A stretch of DNA of 64,000 nucleotides, from positions 3,038,001-3,102,000 of the forward strand of contig NZ_CP086727.1 in assembly GCF_020906275.1 (NCBI RefSeq), read 5' to 3'. Shown piece after piece: positions 19,173 to 27,348 of this stretch. The stretch is from Parasphingorhabdus litoris DSM 22379 (GTDB lineage: Bacteria; Pseudomonadota; Alphaproteobacteria; Sphingomonadales; Sphingomonadaceae). Under the pieces are notes generated by a model that saw nothing but the letters and a program-made list of their open reading frames with translations, was not told where the DNA came from and ran no database searches. Numbering within the stretch: position 1 is the stretch's first letter; each line of letters starts with the position of its first letter. Made by a program: the position numbers and the translations under genes.

Positions 19173-19742
19173 ATGTCTGAAGCAGAGCGAAACAGGAAAC
19201 AACAATCCCCGAAACAGACCGAGAGGCCGCACAATCCGCGTGCAGAGCATAAGGCGGCCAAACAGGCTGTCTTTCTGGAGCAGCTGGCAATCACGTCAAG
19301 TATCAAGCAATCGGCGAAGGTGGCTGGCATTCCCAATTCCACTTTATATCTGTGGCAACAAAATGATCCCGATTTTGCCGCTGCCTGGTTGAAGGCGCTG
19401 GCAGAGGGATATGCGCTGCTGGAAATGGAAATGCTGGAGCGCGCCCGGCAAGGCGTGGAGCGCAAGATTTTCTATCATGGCAAGCATGTCGAGACAGTGC
19501 GCGACTATGACCACAGAATGGCGCTGCAACTGCTGCGCTTGCACAAGGAAACTGTGGCAATGGTCCGTGCGGCACAGGCAGAGGCGGCCGCAGAACCGGA
19601 AACCGTGCACGACACGCTGGATGAAAAACTGAAGAAGATCAACGTGCGGTTGCGCGCTTTTCAGGCGGAAAAACGGCGTAAGAAGCTGGCCGGAAAAAAG
19701 CCCAATCACGGCGAAAGGAATGGTGCCGTGCATGGAGCATGA
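19173..19742 (+). CDS. GTA gp1-like terminase small subunit
   Basis: About 189 residues from ATG 19173, which has GGGAGGA eight bases upstream. The N-terminus is highly charged, then a helix-turn-helix-like block TSSIKQSAKVAGIPNSTLYLW (the DNA-recognition domain expected of TerS), a helical oligomerisation region (LKALAEGYALLEMEMLERAR), the DYDHRMALQLLRLHKE block and a basic tail. It should bind DNA and dock the packaging motor. An earlier GTG at 19062 is rejected because it would lie only about 12 bases after the predicted transcription start. First gene of the cluster; its 3' end overlaps TerL. Confidence 0.8.
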   Translation: MSEAERNRKQQSPKQTERPHNPRAEHKAAKQAVFLEQLAITSSIKQSAKVAGIPNSTLYLWQQNDPDFAAAWLKALAEGYALLEMEMLERARQGVERKIFYHGKHVETVRDYDHRMALQLLRLHKETVAMVRAAQAEAAAEPETVHDTLDEKLKKINVRLRAFQAEKRRKKLAGKKPNHGERNGAVHGA

Positions 19743-21066
19743 TGATCGTGATGTAATCACCGCGCAACAGATTAACCGGCTGGATGACAAATCTCGCGCG
19801 TTCTTTCTGGACGCATTGGGAGCGCACCATCGCCTTGAATATGAAGCGAGCTGGCACAAATGGGCGCGCAAGGAGCAATTGGCGCCTGCCGGTGACTGGA
19901 CGGTGTGGATGATCATGGCCGGCAGAGGCTTTGGCAAAACCAGGGCCGGCGCCGAATGGGTCCGTGAAATTGCTGAGGCCGATGGCAGCGCGCGCTTCGC
20001 ACTGATCGGGGCCAATTTTGCTGAAGCGCGGATGGTGATGGTCGAAGGAGAAAGCGGCCTGCTGTCAATTGCGCCTGCGAAGACCCGGCCGCAATGGGAG
20101 CCGTCGCTGAAACGCCTGCGCTGGCCGGGCGGAGCGGAAGCCTATCTCTATTCAGCCGCAGAACCGGAAGGGCTGCGCGGGCCGCAACATAGCCATAGCT
20201 GGTGCGACGAAATCGCCAAATGGCCGAACAATAGCGGGCAAGCGCTGGCGGCGTGGGACAATCTGAAAATGGGATTGCGGCTTGGCCAAGCGCCGAAAAT
20301 TACCGCCACGACAACGCCCAGGCCAGTGCCGCTGGTGCGATCACTGGTCGGCGATCGCGGCACGGTCATCACGCGCGGCAGCACCAAGGATAATGTCGCG
20401 AACCTGCCCGGCGCGTTCATCAAGGTCATGGAAGCGGACTATGGTGGAACCCGGCTGGGACGACAGGAACTGGACGGGGAGCTGATTGAGGAGCTGGAAG
20501 GCGCTTTGTGGACACGGGCGATGCTGGAGGATTCGAGGGTTGATCCTAACGAAGCCAGCCAGACCGAACGCATTGTCATCGGTGTTGATCCACCCGCTTC
20601 CCAGAACGGAGACGCCTGCGGAATCATCGTCGCTGGCTTGCGCAGGGATAAAAAAGCCGTGATCCTGGCCGATGATAGCGTTGCCAAAGCCAGCCCGGAA
20701 ACATGGGCACGAGCGGTTGCAAAAGCGGCGCGCAAATGGAGCGCCGACCGGGTGATTGCCGAGGCCAATCAGGGCGGCGCGATGGTGAAGTCGGTCCTGC
20801 AAGCGGCGGACATTTCTTTGCCCGTTCGGTTGGTACATGCCTCGCGCGGCAAGGTCGCCCGGGCAGAACCGGTCGCGGCGCTGTATGAAGCGGGACGGGT
20901 GCTGCATGCGGGCGCTTTTCCGCGCCTTGAGGACGAGCTGTGCGGGCTGCTAATCGGTGGCGGTTATGAAGGCCCGGGGCGATCACCGGATCGCGCCGAT
21001 GCGCTGGTATATGCGCTGACGGAATTAATGCTCGGCAAGAGGCGCGAACCGCGCGTGCGGGTTTAG
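19720..21066 (+). CDS. GTA gp2-like terminase large subunit
   Basis: A 448-residue DNA packaging ATPase-nuclease. Walker A is MAGRGFGKTRAGAEW (about residues 65-79), Walker B with the coupling acid is SHSWCDEIAKWP, motif III lies in KITATTTPRP, and the nuclease half shows VIGVDPPAS (first acidic residue) and the terminal PDRADALVYALTEL (last acidic residue), the family pattern. GTA terminases package about 4-5 kb of random host DNA rather than the phage genome. The start may be ATG 19720 or ATG 19732, which has AAGGA further upstream; both lie inside TerS. Confidence 0.93.
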   Translation: MVPCMEHDDRDVITAQQINRLDDKSRAFFLDALGAHHRLEYEASWHKWARKEQLAPAGDWTVWMIMAGRGFGKTRAGAEWVREIAEADGSARFALIGANFAEARMVMVEGESGLLSIAPAKTRPQWEPSLKRLRWPGGAEAYLYSAAEPEGLRGPQHSHSWCDEIAKWPNNSGQALAAWDNLKMGLRLGQAPKITATTTPRPVPLVRSLVGDRGTVITRGSTKDNVANLPGAFIKVMEADYGGTRLGRQELDGELIEELEGALWTRAMLEDSRVDPNEASQTERIVIGVDPPASQNGDACGIIVAGLRRDKKAVILADDSVAKASPETWARAVAKAARKWSADRVIAEANQGGAMVKSVLQAADISLPVRLVHASRGKVARAEPVAALYEAGRVLHAGAFPRLEDELCGLLIGGGYEGPGRSPDRADALVYALTELMLGKRREPRVRV

Positions 21067-21083
21067 GGTGAAGTTAGAGTTTT

Positions 21084-21160
21084 GTGCTCCGCACTTGATG
21101 CGGAGCCCAGGGTAGACGGGCGTGACAGCCATCCCAGGCTCCGCATCAAGTGCGGAGCAC
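21084..21160. repeat. REPIN-like doublet 1 (24-bp perfect inverted arms)
   Basis: Two 24-base arms, 21084-21107 and 21137-21160, are exact reverse complements, and each arm is itself a hairpin: CTCCGCA, a five-base loop, TGCGGAG. Hairpin units in inverted pairs are the layout of REP doublets (REPINs). It fills most of the 124-base gap between TerL and portal. The RNA could fold into one long stem or two short ones and might attenuate or stabilise the transcript; no T-run follows it. Confidence 0.85.
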
Positions 21161-21190
21161 GGCAGCGCGGAAATATAACAAGGAAATAAG

Positions 21191-22327
21191 ATGACATTTT
21201 GGCAAAACCTAACCCTCGCCTTCAAGGGCGGTGGGCAGCAAACACGGCCGCCTTTGGGGCGCAGCTATATCGGCACCTATGGCGGTGCTTCCTTTACCGG
21301 CGAGGCGCCTTTTTCTTATGAGGGCCAGGTCCGCGAGGCTTATGTCAGCAACGCGGTTGCGCAGCGCGCTGTGCGGATTGTCGCGGAAGGCGTCGGCGGG
21401 GCGCCGCTTGCACCGATGGATGACGCGCTCACATCGCTCATCAACGCCGCCAGCGCCGGCCAGTCCCTGCTCGAAACCATCGCTGCGCATCTGCTCTTGC
21501 ACGGCAATGCCTATGTGCAGCTCATATGCGGTGCCGAGGATCAGCCTGCCGAGCTTTTCGCGCTGCGGCCCGACCGGATCACGATTGAATCCGATACCAA
21601 AGGCTGGCCGGTTGCTTATGTCTATCGTGCGGGCGAACATCAGACCCGGATAGCGGCACAGGATGAAAGGGAGCGCCCCGCGATCATCCATATCAAAGCC
21701 TTTCACCCGACCGATGACCACTATGGCCTCGGCTGTCTCGGCGCGGCGGCCAAGGCGGTGGCGGTGCATAATTCGGCGGCGCAGTGGAACAAGGCGCTGC
21801 TCGACAATGCCGCGCGTCCGTCTGGCGCTTTGGTATTTGATCCCGGGCCGGATGGGTCGGTCTTGTCGGCGGACCAGTTTGATCGGTTGAAGGCCGAGAT
21901 GGAGGCAAGCTTTGCCGGTTCCGGCAATGCCGGACGGCCGATGCTGCTCGAAGGCGGCCTGAAGTGGCAATCGATGAGCATGACGCCGGCGGACATGGAT
22001 TTCGTTGCGTTGAAAGCCGCCGCTGCCCGGGAGATCGCGCTGGCTTTCGGCGTCCCGCCAATGCTGCTCGGGCTGCCGGGGGATAATAGCTATGCGAACT
22101 ATAAAGAAGCCAATCGCGCGCTGTGGCGGCTTACCATATTGCCGCTGGCGGGCAAGATTTTGGACGGACTGGCTGGCGGTCTGCGCCTGTGGTGGCCCGA
22201 TGCAAAACTTACCATCGATCGCGATCAGATACCCGCGCTGTCCGAAGATCGGGAACGGCTGTGGAACCAAGTGAGCGGGGCGGATTTTCTGTCGCCTGAG
22301 GAGAAGCGGGAAATTTTGGGATTATAG
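21191..22327 (+). CDS. GTA gp3-like HK97-family portal protein
   Basis: A 378-residue portal, the dodecameric ring through which DNA enters the capsid. Recognised by VREAYVSNAVAQRAVRIVAEGVG, HLLLHGNAYVQLI, LFALRPDRITIE, the FHPTDDHYGLG block and ALAFGVPPMLLGLPGDNSYANYKEANRALWR, the classic HK97-family core, followed by LSEDRERLWNQV and FLSPEEKREILGL. Length is close to the usual GTA portal of about 390 residues. Start ATG 21191 follows AAGGAAATAAG. Flanked on both sides by repeats. Confidence 0.93.
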   Translation: MTFWQNLTLAFKGGGQQTRPPLGRSYIGTYGGASFTGEAPFSYEGQVREAYVSNAVAQRAVRIVAEGVGGAPLAPMDDALTSLINAASAGQSLLETIAAHLLLHGNAYVQLICGAEDQPAELFALRPDRITIESDTKGWPVAYVYRAGEHQTRIAAQDERERPAIIHIKAFHPTDDHYGLGCLGAAAKAVAVHNSAAQWNKALLDNAARPSGALVFDPGPDGSVLSADQFDRLKAEMEASFAGSGNAGRPMLLEGGLKWQSMSMTPADMDFVALKAAAAREIALAFGVPPMLLGLPGDNSYANYKEANRALWRLTILPLAGKILDGLAGGLRLWWPDAKLTIDRDQIPALSEDRERLWNQVSGADFLSPEEKREILGL

Positions 22328-22329
22328 TT

Positions 22330-22510
22330 CTCTCCCCTTGAGGGAGAGAAAAGACTTGGCTTGGCAGCTTGCTGCCTAGCAAGTCTTAGAGAGGGGGCAG
22401 CGACAATCGCAGACCTTTATCTGTGCCGCCCACCCCTCTCCAAGTTTCGCTAGCGCCCCTGGACAAGCCCAGAGCCGCAAGCTTCACTTTCCTCTCCCTC
22501 AAGGGGAGAG
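22330..22510. repeat. REPIN-like doublet 2 (19-bp perfect inverted ends, internal hairpin)
   Basis: A 181-base unit bounded by 19-base perfect inverted repeats at 22330-22348 and 22492-22510; each end is itself palindromic and identical to the solo copy at 8525-8543. A further strong stem-loop with AAGACTT/AAGTCTT arms and a nested GGCAGC-TT-GCTGCC lies at 22351-22387. It starts three bases after the portal stop. Together with element A it occupies almost all of the 499-base gap 22328-22826, in which I see no gene. Confidence 0.8.
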
Positions 22511-22576
22511 GAGTTGTTTATTTAACCGCGTCTTTATTTAACCTCAGGCGCCGGGCGCGGGGAGGAGTCTTTATTG

Positions 22577-22806
22577 AACCTCAAGCGCCGGGCGGGCACA
22601 TCCGTGCCCTTGGCTATCGCGCCATACGGCGCGGCGGCCGGTCGGCCTTGCCTCGCTGTGCTCGGACGATGCTCTTTGACGTTTCGTAGAAGGTCGCGCT
22701 GATCCGAAGCGAAGCGGAGGCAAGCGCGACCGCGCGCCAAATAATATAGGCTCGCTTTTGCGAGGAAAGCCAAGCGGGCGGAGGCCCGCGCCCGGCGCCT
22801 GAGGTC
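22577..22806. repeat. Inverted-repeat element, copy A
   Basis: About 230 bases with inverted ends: ACCTCAAGCGCCGGGCG on the left, CGCCCGGCGCCTGAGGT on the right. Inside, a left half (CTTGGCTATCGCGCCA..., GGCCTTGCCTCGCT) and a right half (GAGGCAAGCGCGACCGCGCG, then GCCAAG) are imperfect inverted copies around a variable centre. A duplicated left end (22530-22566) stands directly before it. The ribosome site of the next gene starts only a few bases after the right end. Copies B, C and D are at 23528, 26213 and 27960. Short frames within it are not genes. Confidence 0.85.
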
Positions 22807-22826
22807 AGAAAAAGGAAACCCAAATT

Positions 22827-23135
22827 ATGCAAAACGAAGAAATGCTCGCCCGCCTCGTGGCGCAGGCGGAAGGCGATGGGGCGGATTTGGTCACGCTTCG
22901 CGCGATAGTGGAGGAAGCGACCGATAGCGGCGCGGCACGCGTGCTCGACCGGCTGGGTCTCGCCGATCACAAGGCACAGGATGATCTCGACGAGTTGCGC
23001 GAACTCTTGCGTGCCTGGCGTGATGCCAAGGCGAGCGCGTGGAAAGCGGCGATAACCTGGGTCATTCGCGGCGCGCTGGCGCTGCTGTTGATCGGCATCG
23101 CTATGCGCTTCGGTTTCGGGAACTTGGTTACATGA
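22827..23135 (+). CDS. Small DUF6127-like GTA protein with C-terminal membrane segment
   Basis: A 102-residue protein between portal and protease, where GTA clusters often carry a small gene (position of orfg3.5). An acidic helical region (MLARLVAQAEGDGADLVTLRAIVEEATDSGAARVLDRLGL) is followed by a heptad-like stretch DDLDELRELLRAWRDAK and one hydrophobic helix near the C-terminus (WVIRGALALLLIGIAM). I associate it with DUF6127 from memory and position; its role is unknown, perhaps head assembly at the membrane. Its stop overlaps the protease ATG by four bases (ATGA). Confidence 0.7.
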   Translation: MQNEEMLARLVAQAEGDGADLVTLRAIVEEATDSGAARVLDRLGLADHKAQDDLDELRELLRAWRDAKASAWKAAITWVIRGALALLLIGIAMRFGFGNLVT

Positions 23136-23578
23136 GCGTGATCCGCTTTGCTGGCTATGCCGCGATCTTCAACCGCATCGACAAGGGCGGTGACATTATC
23201 CGGCCCGGTGCCTTCGGGACACTGGCCAAAGGACAGTCGCTGCCGCTGCTTTGGCAACACAGCCCGGAAAAACGTATCGGTACAATTACTTATGCCCACG
23301 AAGACGAGCGCGGCCTCAGGGTGATCGGCAATTTGTTGACCACGACAAGAGCGGGACGCGAAGCAGCAGCGATGCTTACCGATGGTGCGGTAAAGGGGCT
23401 GAGCTTTGGCTATCGCGTGAAGCAGGCGATCGGACAGCGGCCCAGAGAGCTATGCAATCTCGACGTCGCGGAAATATCGCTCGTAACCTCTCCGATGCAA
23501 CCACTGGCTCGGGTGCATTGTTTATTGGACCTCAAGCGCCGGGCGCGGGCCTCCGCCCGCTTGGCTATCCTCGCATAA
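23132..23578 (+). CDS. GTA gp4-like HK97 family prohead protease, C-terminus replaced by repeat element
   Basis: About 148 residues from ATG 23132 (ATGA overlap with the preceding gene). It cleaves the capsid scaffold region during head maturation. The family core is clear: FAGYAAIFNRIDKGGDIIRPGAF, LPLLWQHSPEKRIGTI (catalytic His), GAVKGLSFGYRV (catalytic Ser) and NLDVAEISLVTSPM. From residue 133 (Asp at base 23528) the last 16 residues DLKRRARASARLAILA are encoded by element B, so the native end was lost or replaced. All catalytic segments precede the junction, so activity may be kept. Confidence 0.88.
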   Translation: MSVIRFAGYAAIFNRIDKGGDIIRPGAFGTLAKGQSLPLLWQHSPEKRIGTITYAHEDERGLRVIGNLLTTTRAGREAAAMLTDGAVKGLSFGYRVKQAIGQRPRELCNLDVAEISLVTSPMQPLARVHCLLDLKRRARASARLAILA

Positions 23579-23743
23579 GCTCGGGCGCGCGGTCGCGCTT
23601 GCCTCGCTGCGCTCGGAACAGCGCGACCTTCTCGGCAACGTCCAAGAGCATCGTCCGAGCGCAGCGAGGCAAGGCCGACCGGCCGCCGCGCCTTATTGGC
23701 GCGTAGCCAAGGCGACGGATGTCGCCGCCCGGCGTCTGAGGTC
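23528..23743. repeat. Inverted-repeat element, copy B (overlaps protease 3' end)
   Basis: A 216-base copy with GACCTCAAGCGCCGGGCG on the left and CGCCCGGCGTCTGAGGTC on the right. Its interior is flipped compared with A: the half containing CTCGCATAAGCTCG lies on the left, and the half with GGCCGACCGGCCGCCGCGCC on the right. The left end lies in frame within the protease gene and provides its stop at 23578. The rest fills most of the gap to the antisense gene at 23760. Confidence 0.85.
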
Positions 23744-23759
23744 AAACAAAAAATACCTA

Positions 23760-24875
23760 CTAACGCGGCGGCAGCGGTTTGACCCCTTCCGAAGCCGGCA
23801 CACCATTGGCCATATTGGCATCCAGTCCGGCAATAATCGCCGCACTGCAGCCGAACTCTTTCAGCTCAGCGGCGATACGCGGATCGCTTTGGGTCGGAGA
23901 GACAACCTGCGGAAAGTAAAATTCATTTTGTTCGTCTTGCTGGCACAAATTGCGGCGCGACAGGCTGTTGAAAGTCTTTAACTCGGCCAGTACGCCATCA
24001 TAATCTTTCCGGCCTGCCAATATGTAGATTTTGAGAATCCGGATCGGATAATAGACCAAATCTTGATGGCGACTGTGGCGCTCTGTTTTGTCTAGGAACA
24101 TATTGATGGCGGTGAGCGCGCGATCCTCGTCTTTCGCGATAATCGCGTCATAGGCAATCAGTTCGGCATGTTCGACATTGGATATCATGTCGATCGGCTC
24201 GCGGTCGGCAAGCGCGGTTGCAGCGGTGAAATTGGCCAGCGCTTCATCACGGCGTCCCAATTGGAGGAGATATTCGCTTTTGTCTTTATAGAGATAGCCG
24301 CGCAGGAATGTCGGATTGTTCATCAGGGTGCGTCCCTGCAGCGCAATATAGTCGCTATGGGCAGCGATGGCGGCCTCATCATCGTCAAATGCTTTCAGCA
24401 TATTGATCAACAACGGATAGCCCATTTGCGCGACTTGGCTTTGCATCGGCCAGCGGCCGTCCGCATGTTGTGAATGAAGCTGTTTGGCCAAAGCCAGCGC
24501 GCGGTTTTTGGTGGCTATGGCATCGGGCGCCTGACGTTCGTGCTTGGCAATGGCCGACCTGCTGGCACCGCGCAGCCGGATCAGCGTCTTATAGGCTTGC
24601 AGGACCGGCCAGCAGTTTTTGGCAACAAATTCGATCGACCGCTTGTCGCGGCTGGCGCAGTCTGAAAGGTCGCTGCGCTTCTCGAGTGGAATGTCATAGC
24701 TGAGCATCTTGTTCGGCGGACGGCGCGGTCGCGGAATGACCACAGTCGCATTGGGCGACGGTGTCGCCGCTTGTTGCGGGGCCGGCTTGTCGGTTTGTGC
24801 GGCCAAGGGAGCCGCTGGAAAAATTGCGATCAGGAAGAGAGCAGCCAGCGCTGCCAAGCGGTTCAGATAATGCAT
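23760..24875 (-). CDS. Exported TPR-like protein of unknown function, antisense inside the GTA cluster
   Basis: About 371 residues from ATG 24875; a longer reading to 24935 adds a non-conserved leader. Signal peptide: MHYLNRLAALAALFLIAIF then a cut after APLAA, followed by a Q/P-rich linker with RPRRPPNK. The mature part is alpha-helical with TPR-like helix pairs (AAHSDYIALQGRTLMNNPTFLRGYLYKDKS, SEYLLQLGRRDEALANFTAA, HAELIAYDAII). No enzyme motif is recognised. It lies between protease and capsid on the opposite strand, which is not part of the canonical GTA order, so it is probably an insertion or cargo gene. Periplasmic location is inferred. Confidence 0.72.
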   Translation of the reverse strand: MHYLNRLAALAALFLIAIFPAAPLAAQTDKPAPQQAATPSPNATVVIPRPRRPPNKMLSYDIPLEKRSDLSDCASRDKRSIEFVAKNCWPVLQAYKTLIRLRGASRSAIAKHERQAPDAIATKNRALALAKQLHSQHADGRWPMQSQVAQMGYPLLINMLKAFDDDEAAIAAHSDYIALQGRTLMNNPTFLRGYLYKDKSEYLLQLGRRDEALANFTAATALADREPIDMISNVEHAELIAYDAIIAKDEDRALTAINMFLDKTERHSRHQDLVYYPIRILKIYILAGRKDYDGVLAELKTFNSLSRRNLCQQDEQNEFYFPQVVSPTQSDPRIAAELKEFGCSAAIIAGLDANMANGVPASEGVKPLPPR

Positions 24876-24942
24876 GGGCCCATGGCTATAGCCGCAGCCG
24901 ATGCTTGTCGACCCCAATATGCAGAACAAACACACACTAGCC

Positions 24943-24965
24943 GCCTGATTTCAGGCCACTTTTTA
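24943..24965 (+). terminator. Possible weak intrinsic terminator or hairpin before the capsid gene
   Basis: GCCTGA-TT-TCAGGC (24943-24956) is a perfect six-pair inverted repeat followed by CACTTTTTA. On the plus strand it resembles a short intrinsic terminator, 36 bases before the capsid start; if active it would cut the cluster in two and require a separate capsid promoter. It could equally be an operator in the divergent gap between the antisense gene and the capsid gene. Confidence 0.3.
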
Positions 24966-25000
24966 CCCCAGAGAATTTTCACTCACTAGAAAGGAATAGC

Positions 25001-26170
25001 ATGGATATTTCCAATACCCCCCTCGAAACCAAAGCCGATACGCTGGAGGATAGTTTTGACACGGTGCTGATGGCCGAAGATATCGCGGAACTGCGCAGTG
25101 ATGTTGATGGACTCAAGACCCAGATGGCCGACATCTCGAAAGCATCGGCGCGGCCCGTTTTGGCCGGAGATGATGAAGGCACAAAAGGCATGGCGTCTTC
25201 CCTTGCTGCGCGCAATTTCACATCCAAATATCTTCGTCGCGGCGATCATAGCGGTGTTGAGCTGAAAAGCTTTTCCGGCGCATCCGGTCCCGAAGGCGGC
25301 TTTGCGGTGCCACAAGAAATTGATGCGCTGATCGGCCGGACGCTGAAGGACATCTCGCCCATCCGTTCGCTTGCGACCGTGGTGCAGACCGGCAGCGCCG
25401 GCTATCGCAAGCTGGTCACCAATGGCGGCACGCCGTCGGGCTGGGTTAGCGAAACCGCCGGACGGCCGGAAACCGACACCCCCAATTTCAACGAAATCGC
25501 CCCGCCGACCGGAGAGCTTTATGCCAATCCGGCGGCGTCTCAGGCGATGCTTGATGACGCGGCCTTTGATGTCGAGGCTTGGCTCGCCGATGAAATTGCG
25601 CGGGAATTTGCGCAGGCCGAGGGAGCCGCCTTTGTCGGCGGTTCCGGGGTCAACCAGCCGCGCGGTTTTCTGAACGCGCCGGTCACCGATGAAGCGGATG
25701 ATGTGCGCAGCTTCGGGTCGCTGCAATATGTGCCATCGGGCGCGGTTGGCGGTTTTGCCGGAGCGGATGGTGAAGATGCGCTCGTTGATCTGGTCCACGC
25801 GCTGAAACCCGCTTACCGGCAGGGCGCAAGCTTTGTGATGAACAGCGCCACATTGGCGCAGATCCGCAAGTTCAAGACCGCGGATGGCGCGTTCCTGTGG
25901 CAGGCATCGCTGGCATCGGGTCAGCCGGATATGCTGCTCGGCTATCCCGTGATTGAAGCGGAGGACATGCCGGATATCGCGGCCGACAGCCTGGCGATCG
26001 CCTTCGGCAATTTCCGCGCCGGTTACCTGATCGCCGAACGCAGTGCGACCAGCATCTTGCGCGATCCGTTCACCAACAAGCCGTTTGTGCATTTCTACGC
26101 CACCAAGCGCGTTGGCGGTCAGGTGATGAACAGCGAAGCGATCAAGCTGATGCGCTTCTCTGTGAACTAG
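25001..26170 (+). CDS. GTA gp5-like major capsid protein (HK97 fold)
   Basis: A 389-residue capsid precursor. Residues 1-70 are acidic and helical (the delta scaffold region, ending near SLAARNFTSKYLRRG), where the gp4 protease should cut. The HK97 core follows: GPEGGFAVPQEIDALIGRTLKDISPIRSLATVV, GWVSETAGRPETDTPNFNEI, ELYANPAASQAMLDDAAFDVEAWLADEI, FVGGSGVNQPRGFL, FVMNSATLAQIRKFKTADG and the terminal YATKRVGGQVMNSEAIKLMRF. Length matches GTA capsids. Start ATG 25001 follows GAAAGGA. No neighbour on the same strand for 1.4 kb upstream, because the antisense gene intervenes. Confidence 0.95.
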   Translation: MDISNTPLETKADTLEDSFDTVLMAEDIAELRSDVDGLKTQMADISKASARPVLAGDDEGTKGMASSLAARNFTSKYLRRGDHSGVELKSFSGASGPEGGFAVPQEIDALIGRTLKDISPIRSLATVVQTGSAGYRKLVTNGGTPSGWVSETAGRPETDTPNFNEIAPPTGELYANPAASQAMLDDAAFDVEAWLADEIAREFAQAEGAAFVGGSGVNQPRGFLNAPVTDEADDVRSFGSLQYVPSGAVGGFAGADGEDALVDLVHALKPAYRQGASFVMNSATLAQIRKFKTADGAFLWQASLASGQPDMLLGYPVIEAEDMPDIAADSLAIAFGNFRAGYLIAERSATSILRDPFTNKPFVHFYATKRVGGQVMNSEAIKLMRFSVN

Positions 26171-26212
26171 GTTTTTATTTTTTGAACCTCAGGCGCCGGG
26201 CGGGTTTTTTTG

Positions 26213-26428
26213 GACCTCAAGCGCCGGGCGGCGACATCCGTCGCCTTGGCTACGCGCCATAAGGCGCGGCGGCCAGTCGGCCTTGCCTCCGCTTCGCGTC
26301 GGTCTGGTGCCAATCTTGAGAGCATTGTCCGAGCACAGCGAGGCAAGCGCGACCGCGCGCCAAATAATGTTGGCTCGCTTATGCGAGGAAAGCCAAGGCG
26401 ACGGATGTCGCCGCCCGGCGCCTGAGGG
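26213..26428. repeat. Inverted-repeat element, copy C
   Basis: A 216-base copy between capsid and gp6, in the same internal orientation as A (left half GGCTACGCGCCATAAGGCGC, right half GCGACCGCGCGCCAAATAAT). As in A, a duplicated left end (26184-26207) stands directly before it. It starts 14 bases after the capsid stop, counting the duplicated end. It accounts for most of the 306-base gap 26171-26476; only about 48 bases after it carry the leader of the next gene, and I see nothing else there. Confidence 0.85.
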
Positions 26429-26476
26429 AATAAACAAAACCTCTCCCCCACCCCCCATTGAAAGGATGCCCCACAA

Positions 26477-27022
26477 GTGAGCTTCCCCTCTGAAGACCTG
26501 CCCGCTTTGCCGGCAGAGTTGATCCAAGATGTGAAACATTTCCTGCGCATCGACCATGGCGAAGATGATGGTGCGATTACGCAGTTCACTCAAAACGCCG
26601 CCCATTTATGCGAAAATTTCATCGGCCAGTTGTTGATTGCACGGACAGTGTGTGAGCGGATCCCCGCTCGCAAGGAATGGCAGAAACTGAAAAGGCGGCC
26701 AGTGCAGGCGATTACGCTGGTCGAAGCCGTGGCATCAAATGGCGTCAGAATACCGCTGCCTGCCAGTGACTATGCGATCGATATCGATGCCGATGGCACC
26801 GGCTGGGTGAAACTGCATCCGGCGACTGATGCAACCCGAATTGCCGTGACCTATGAAGCCGGGCTGGCGGTGGATTGGACGACGATTCCGATGACCTTGC
26901 GGCAGGGCGTCGTGCGATTGGCGGGTTATCTCTATACCCATCGCGATGGCGTCGATGCTGGTCGCCCGCCCAGCGCGGTTACCGCCCTGTGGCGACCGCA
27001 TCGCCGAATGAGGTTGGCATGA
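26477..27022 (+). CDS. GTA gp6-like head-tail connector protein
   Basis: A 181-residue protein starting at a GTG. It is recognised as the gp6-like connector from LPAELIQDVKHFLRIDHGEDDGAITQFTQNAAHLCENFIGQLLI, the pattern of phage gp6-type adaptors (helix, D-D..I..L...A), followed by beta strands (ITLVEAVASNGVRIPLP, DYAIDIDADGTGWVKL) and a final WTTIPMTLRQGVVRLAGYLYTHRDG helix. It forms the ring below the portal. Its stop overlaps the ATG of the next gene by four bases. No Shine-Dalgarno with good fit precedes the GTG. Confidence 0.83.
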   Translation: MSFPSEDLPALPAELIQDVKHFLRIDHGEDDGAITQFTQNAAHLCENFIGQLLIARTVCERIPARKEWQKLKRRPVQAITLVEAVASNGVRIPLPASDYAIDIDADGTGWVKLHPATDATRIAVTYEAGLAVDWTTIPMTLRQGVVRLAGYLYTHRDGVDAGRPPSAVTALWRPHRRMRLA

Positions 27023-27348
27023 ACGGGCCCGAATTTGCCGGTGACCTACGAGAGCGTATCCGCATTGAGCGGCAGTCGGCCGCGCGCGATGCCTTGGGAT
27101 CAGCGGTCGATCAGCGCGAGCATATTGGTGCATTCTGGGCCGCAGCGCAGCCCATGGGTGTCGGCGATGAAGCCTTAGCCAATAGTCGTTCGGCCCTGCC
27201 GCGATGGCGCTTCACCATGCGACAAACCAATGCAGTGCGTCCGGGGGATCATCTGATCTGGAACCAGCGTAACATGATCGTCCAGTCGGTATCCGCCGAT
27301 CATCGCCTGATCCCCAGAACCTTTCTGCAAGCCGAGGAGATACGATAA
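27019..27348 (+). CDS. GTA gp7-like head closure protein (head-tail adaptor)
   Basis: A 109-residue protein from ATG 27019 (ATGA overlap). The layout GDLRERIRIERQSAARDALGSAV, then GAFWAAAQPMGVGDEALANSRSALPRWRFTMR, VRPGDHLIWNQRNMIVQSV and a terminal TFLQAEEIR is the phage head-tail joining family (SPP1 gp16-like, L-R-x-R-I-x-I-Q...W....G...). It caps the connector and joins head to tail. Coupled on both sides: it also overlaps the next small gene by one base (TAATG). Confidence 0.82.
   Translation: MNGPEFAGDLRERIRIERQSAARDALGSAVDQREHIGAFWAAAQPMGVGDEALANSRSALPRWRFTMRQTNAVRPGDHLIWNQRNMIVQSVSADHRLIPRTFLQAEEIR

Noticed and set aside
22423..22689. Short open frames across elements A-D, such as 22423-22689, 23251-23706 and 26167-26589
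   Set aside because: They only exist because the repeats are GC-rich and stop-poor; related translations recur in several frames and orientations of each copy, as expected for a repeat rather than a gene.
24986..26092. A 368-codon open frame antisense to the capsid gene, and similar long antisense frames (445-1344, 21209-22270, 44905-45984)
   Set aside because: They mirror clear conserved genes in high-GC DNA, have low-complexity R/H/P-rich translations and no ribosome sites; treated as shadows.
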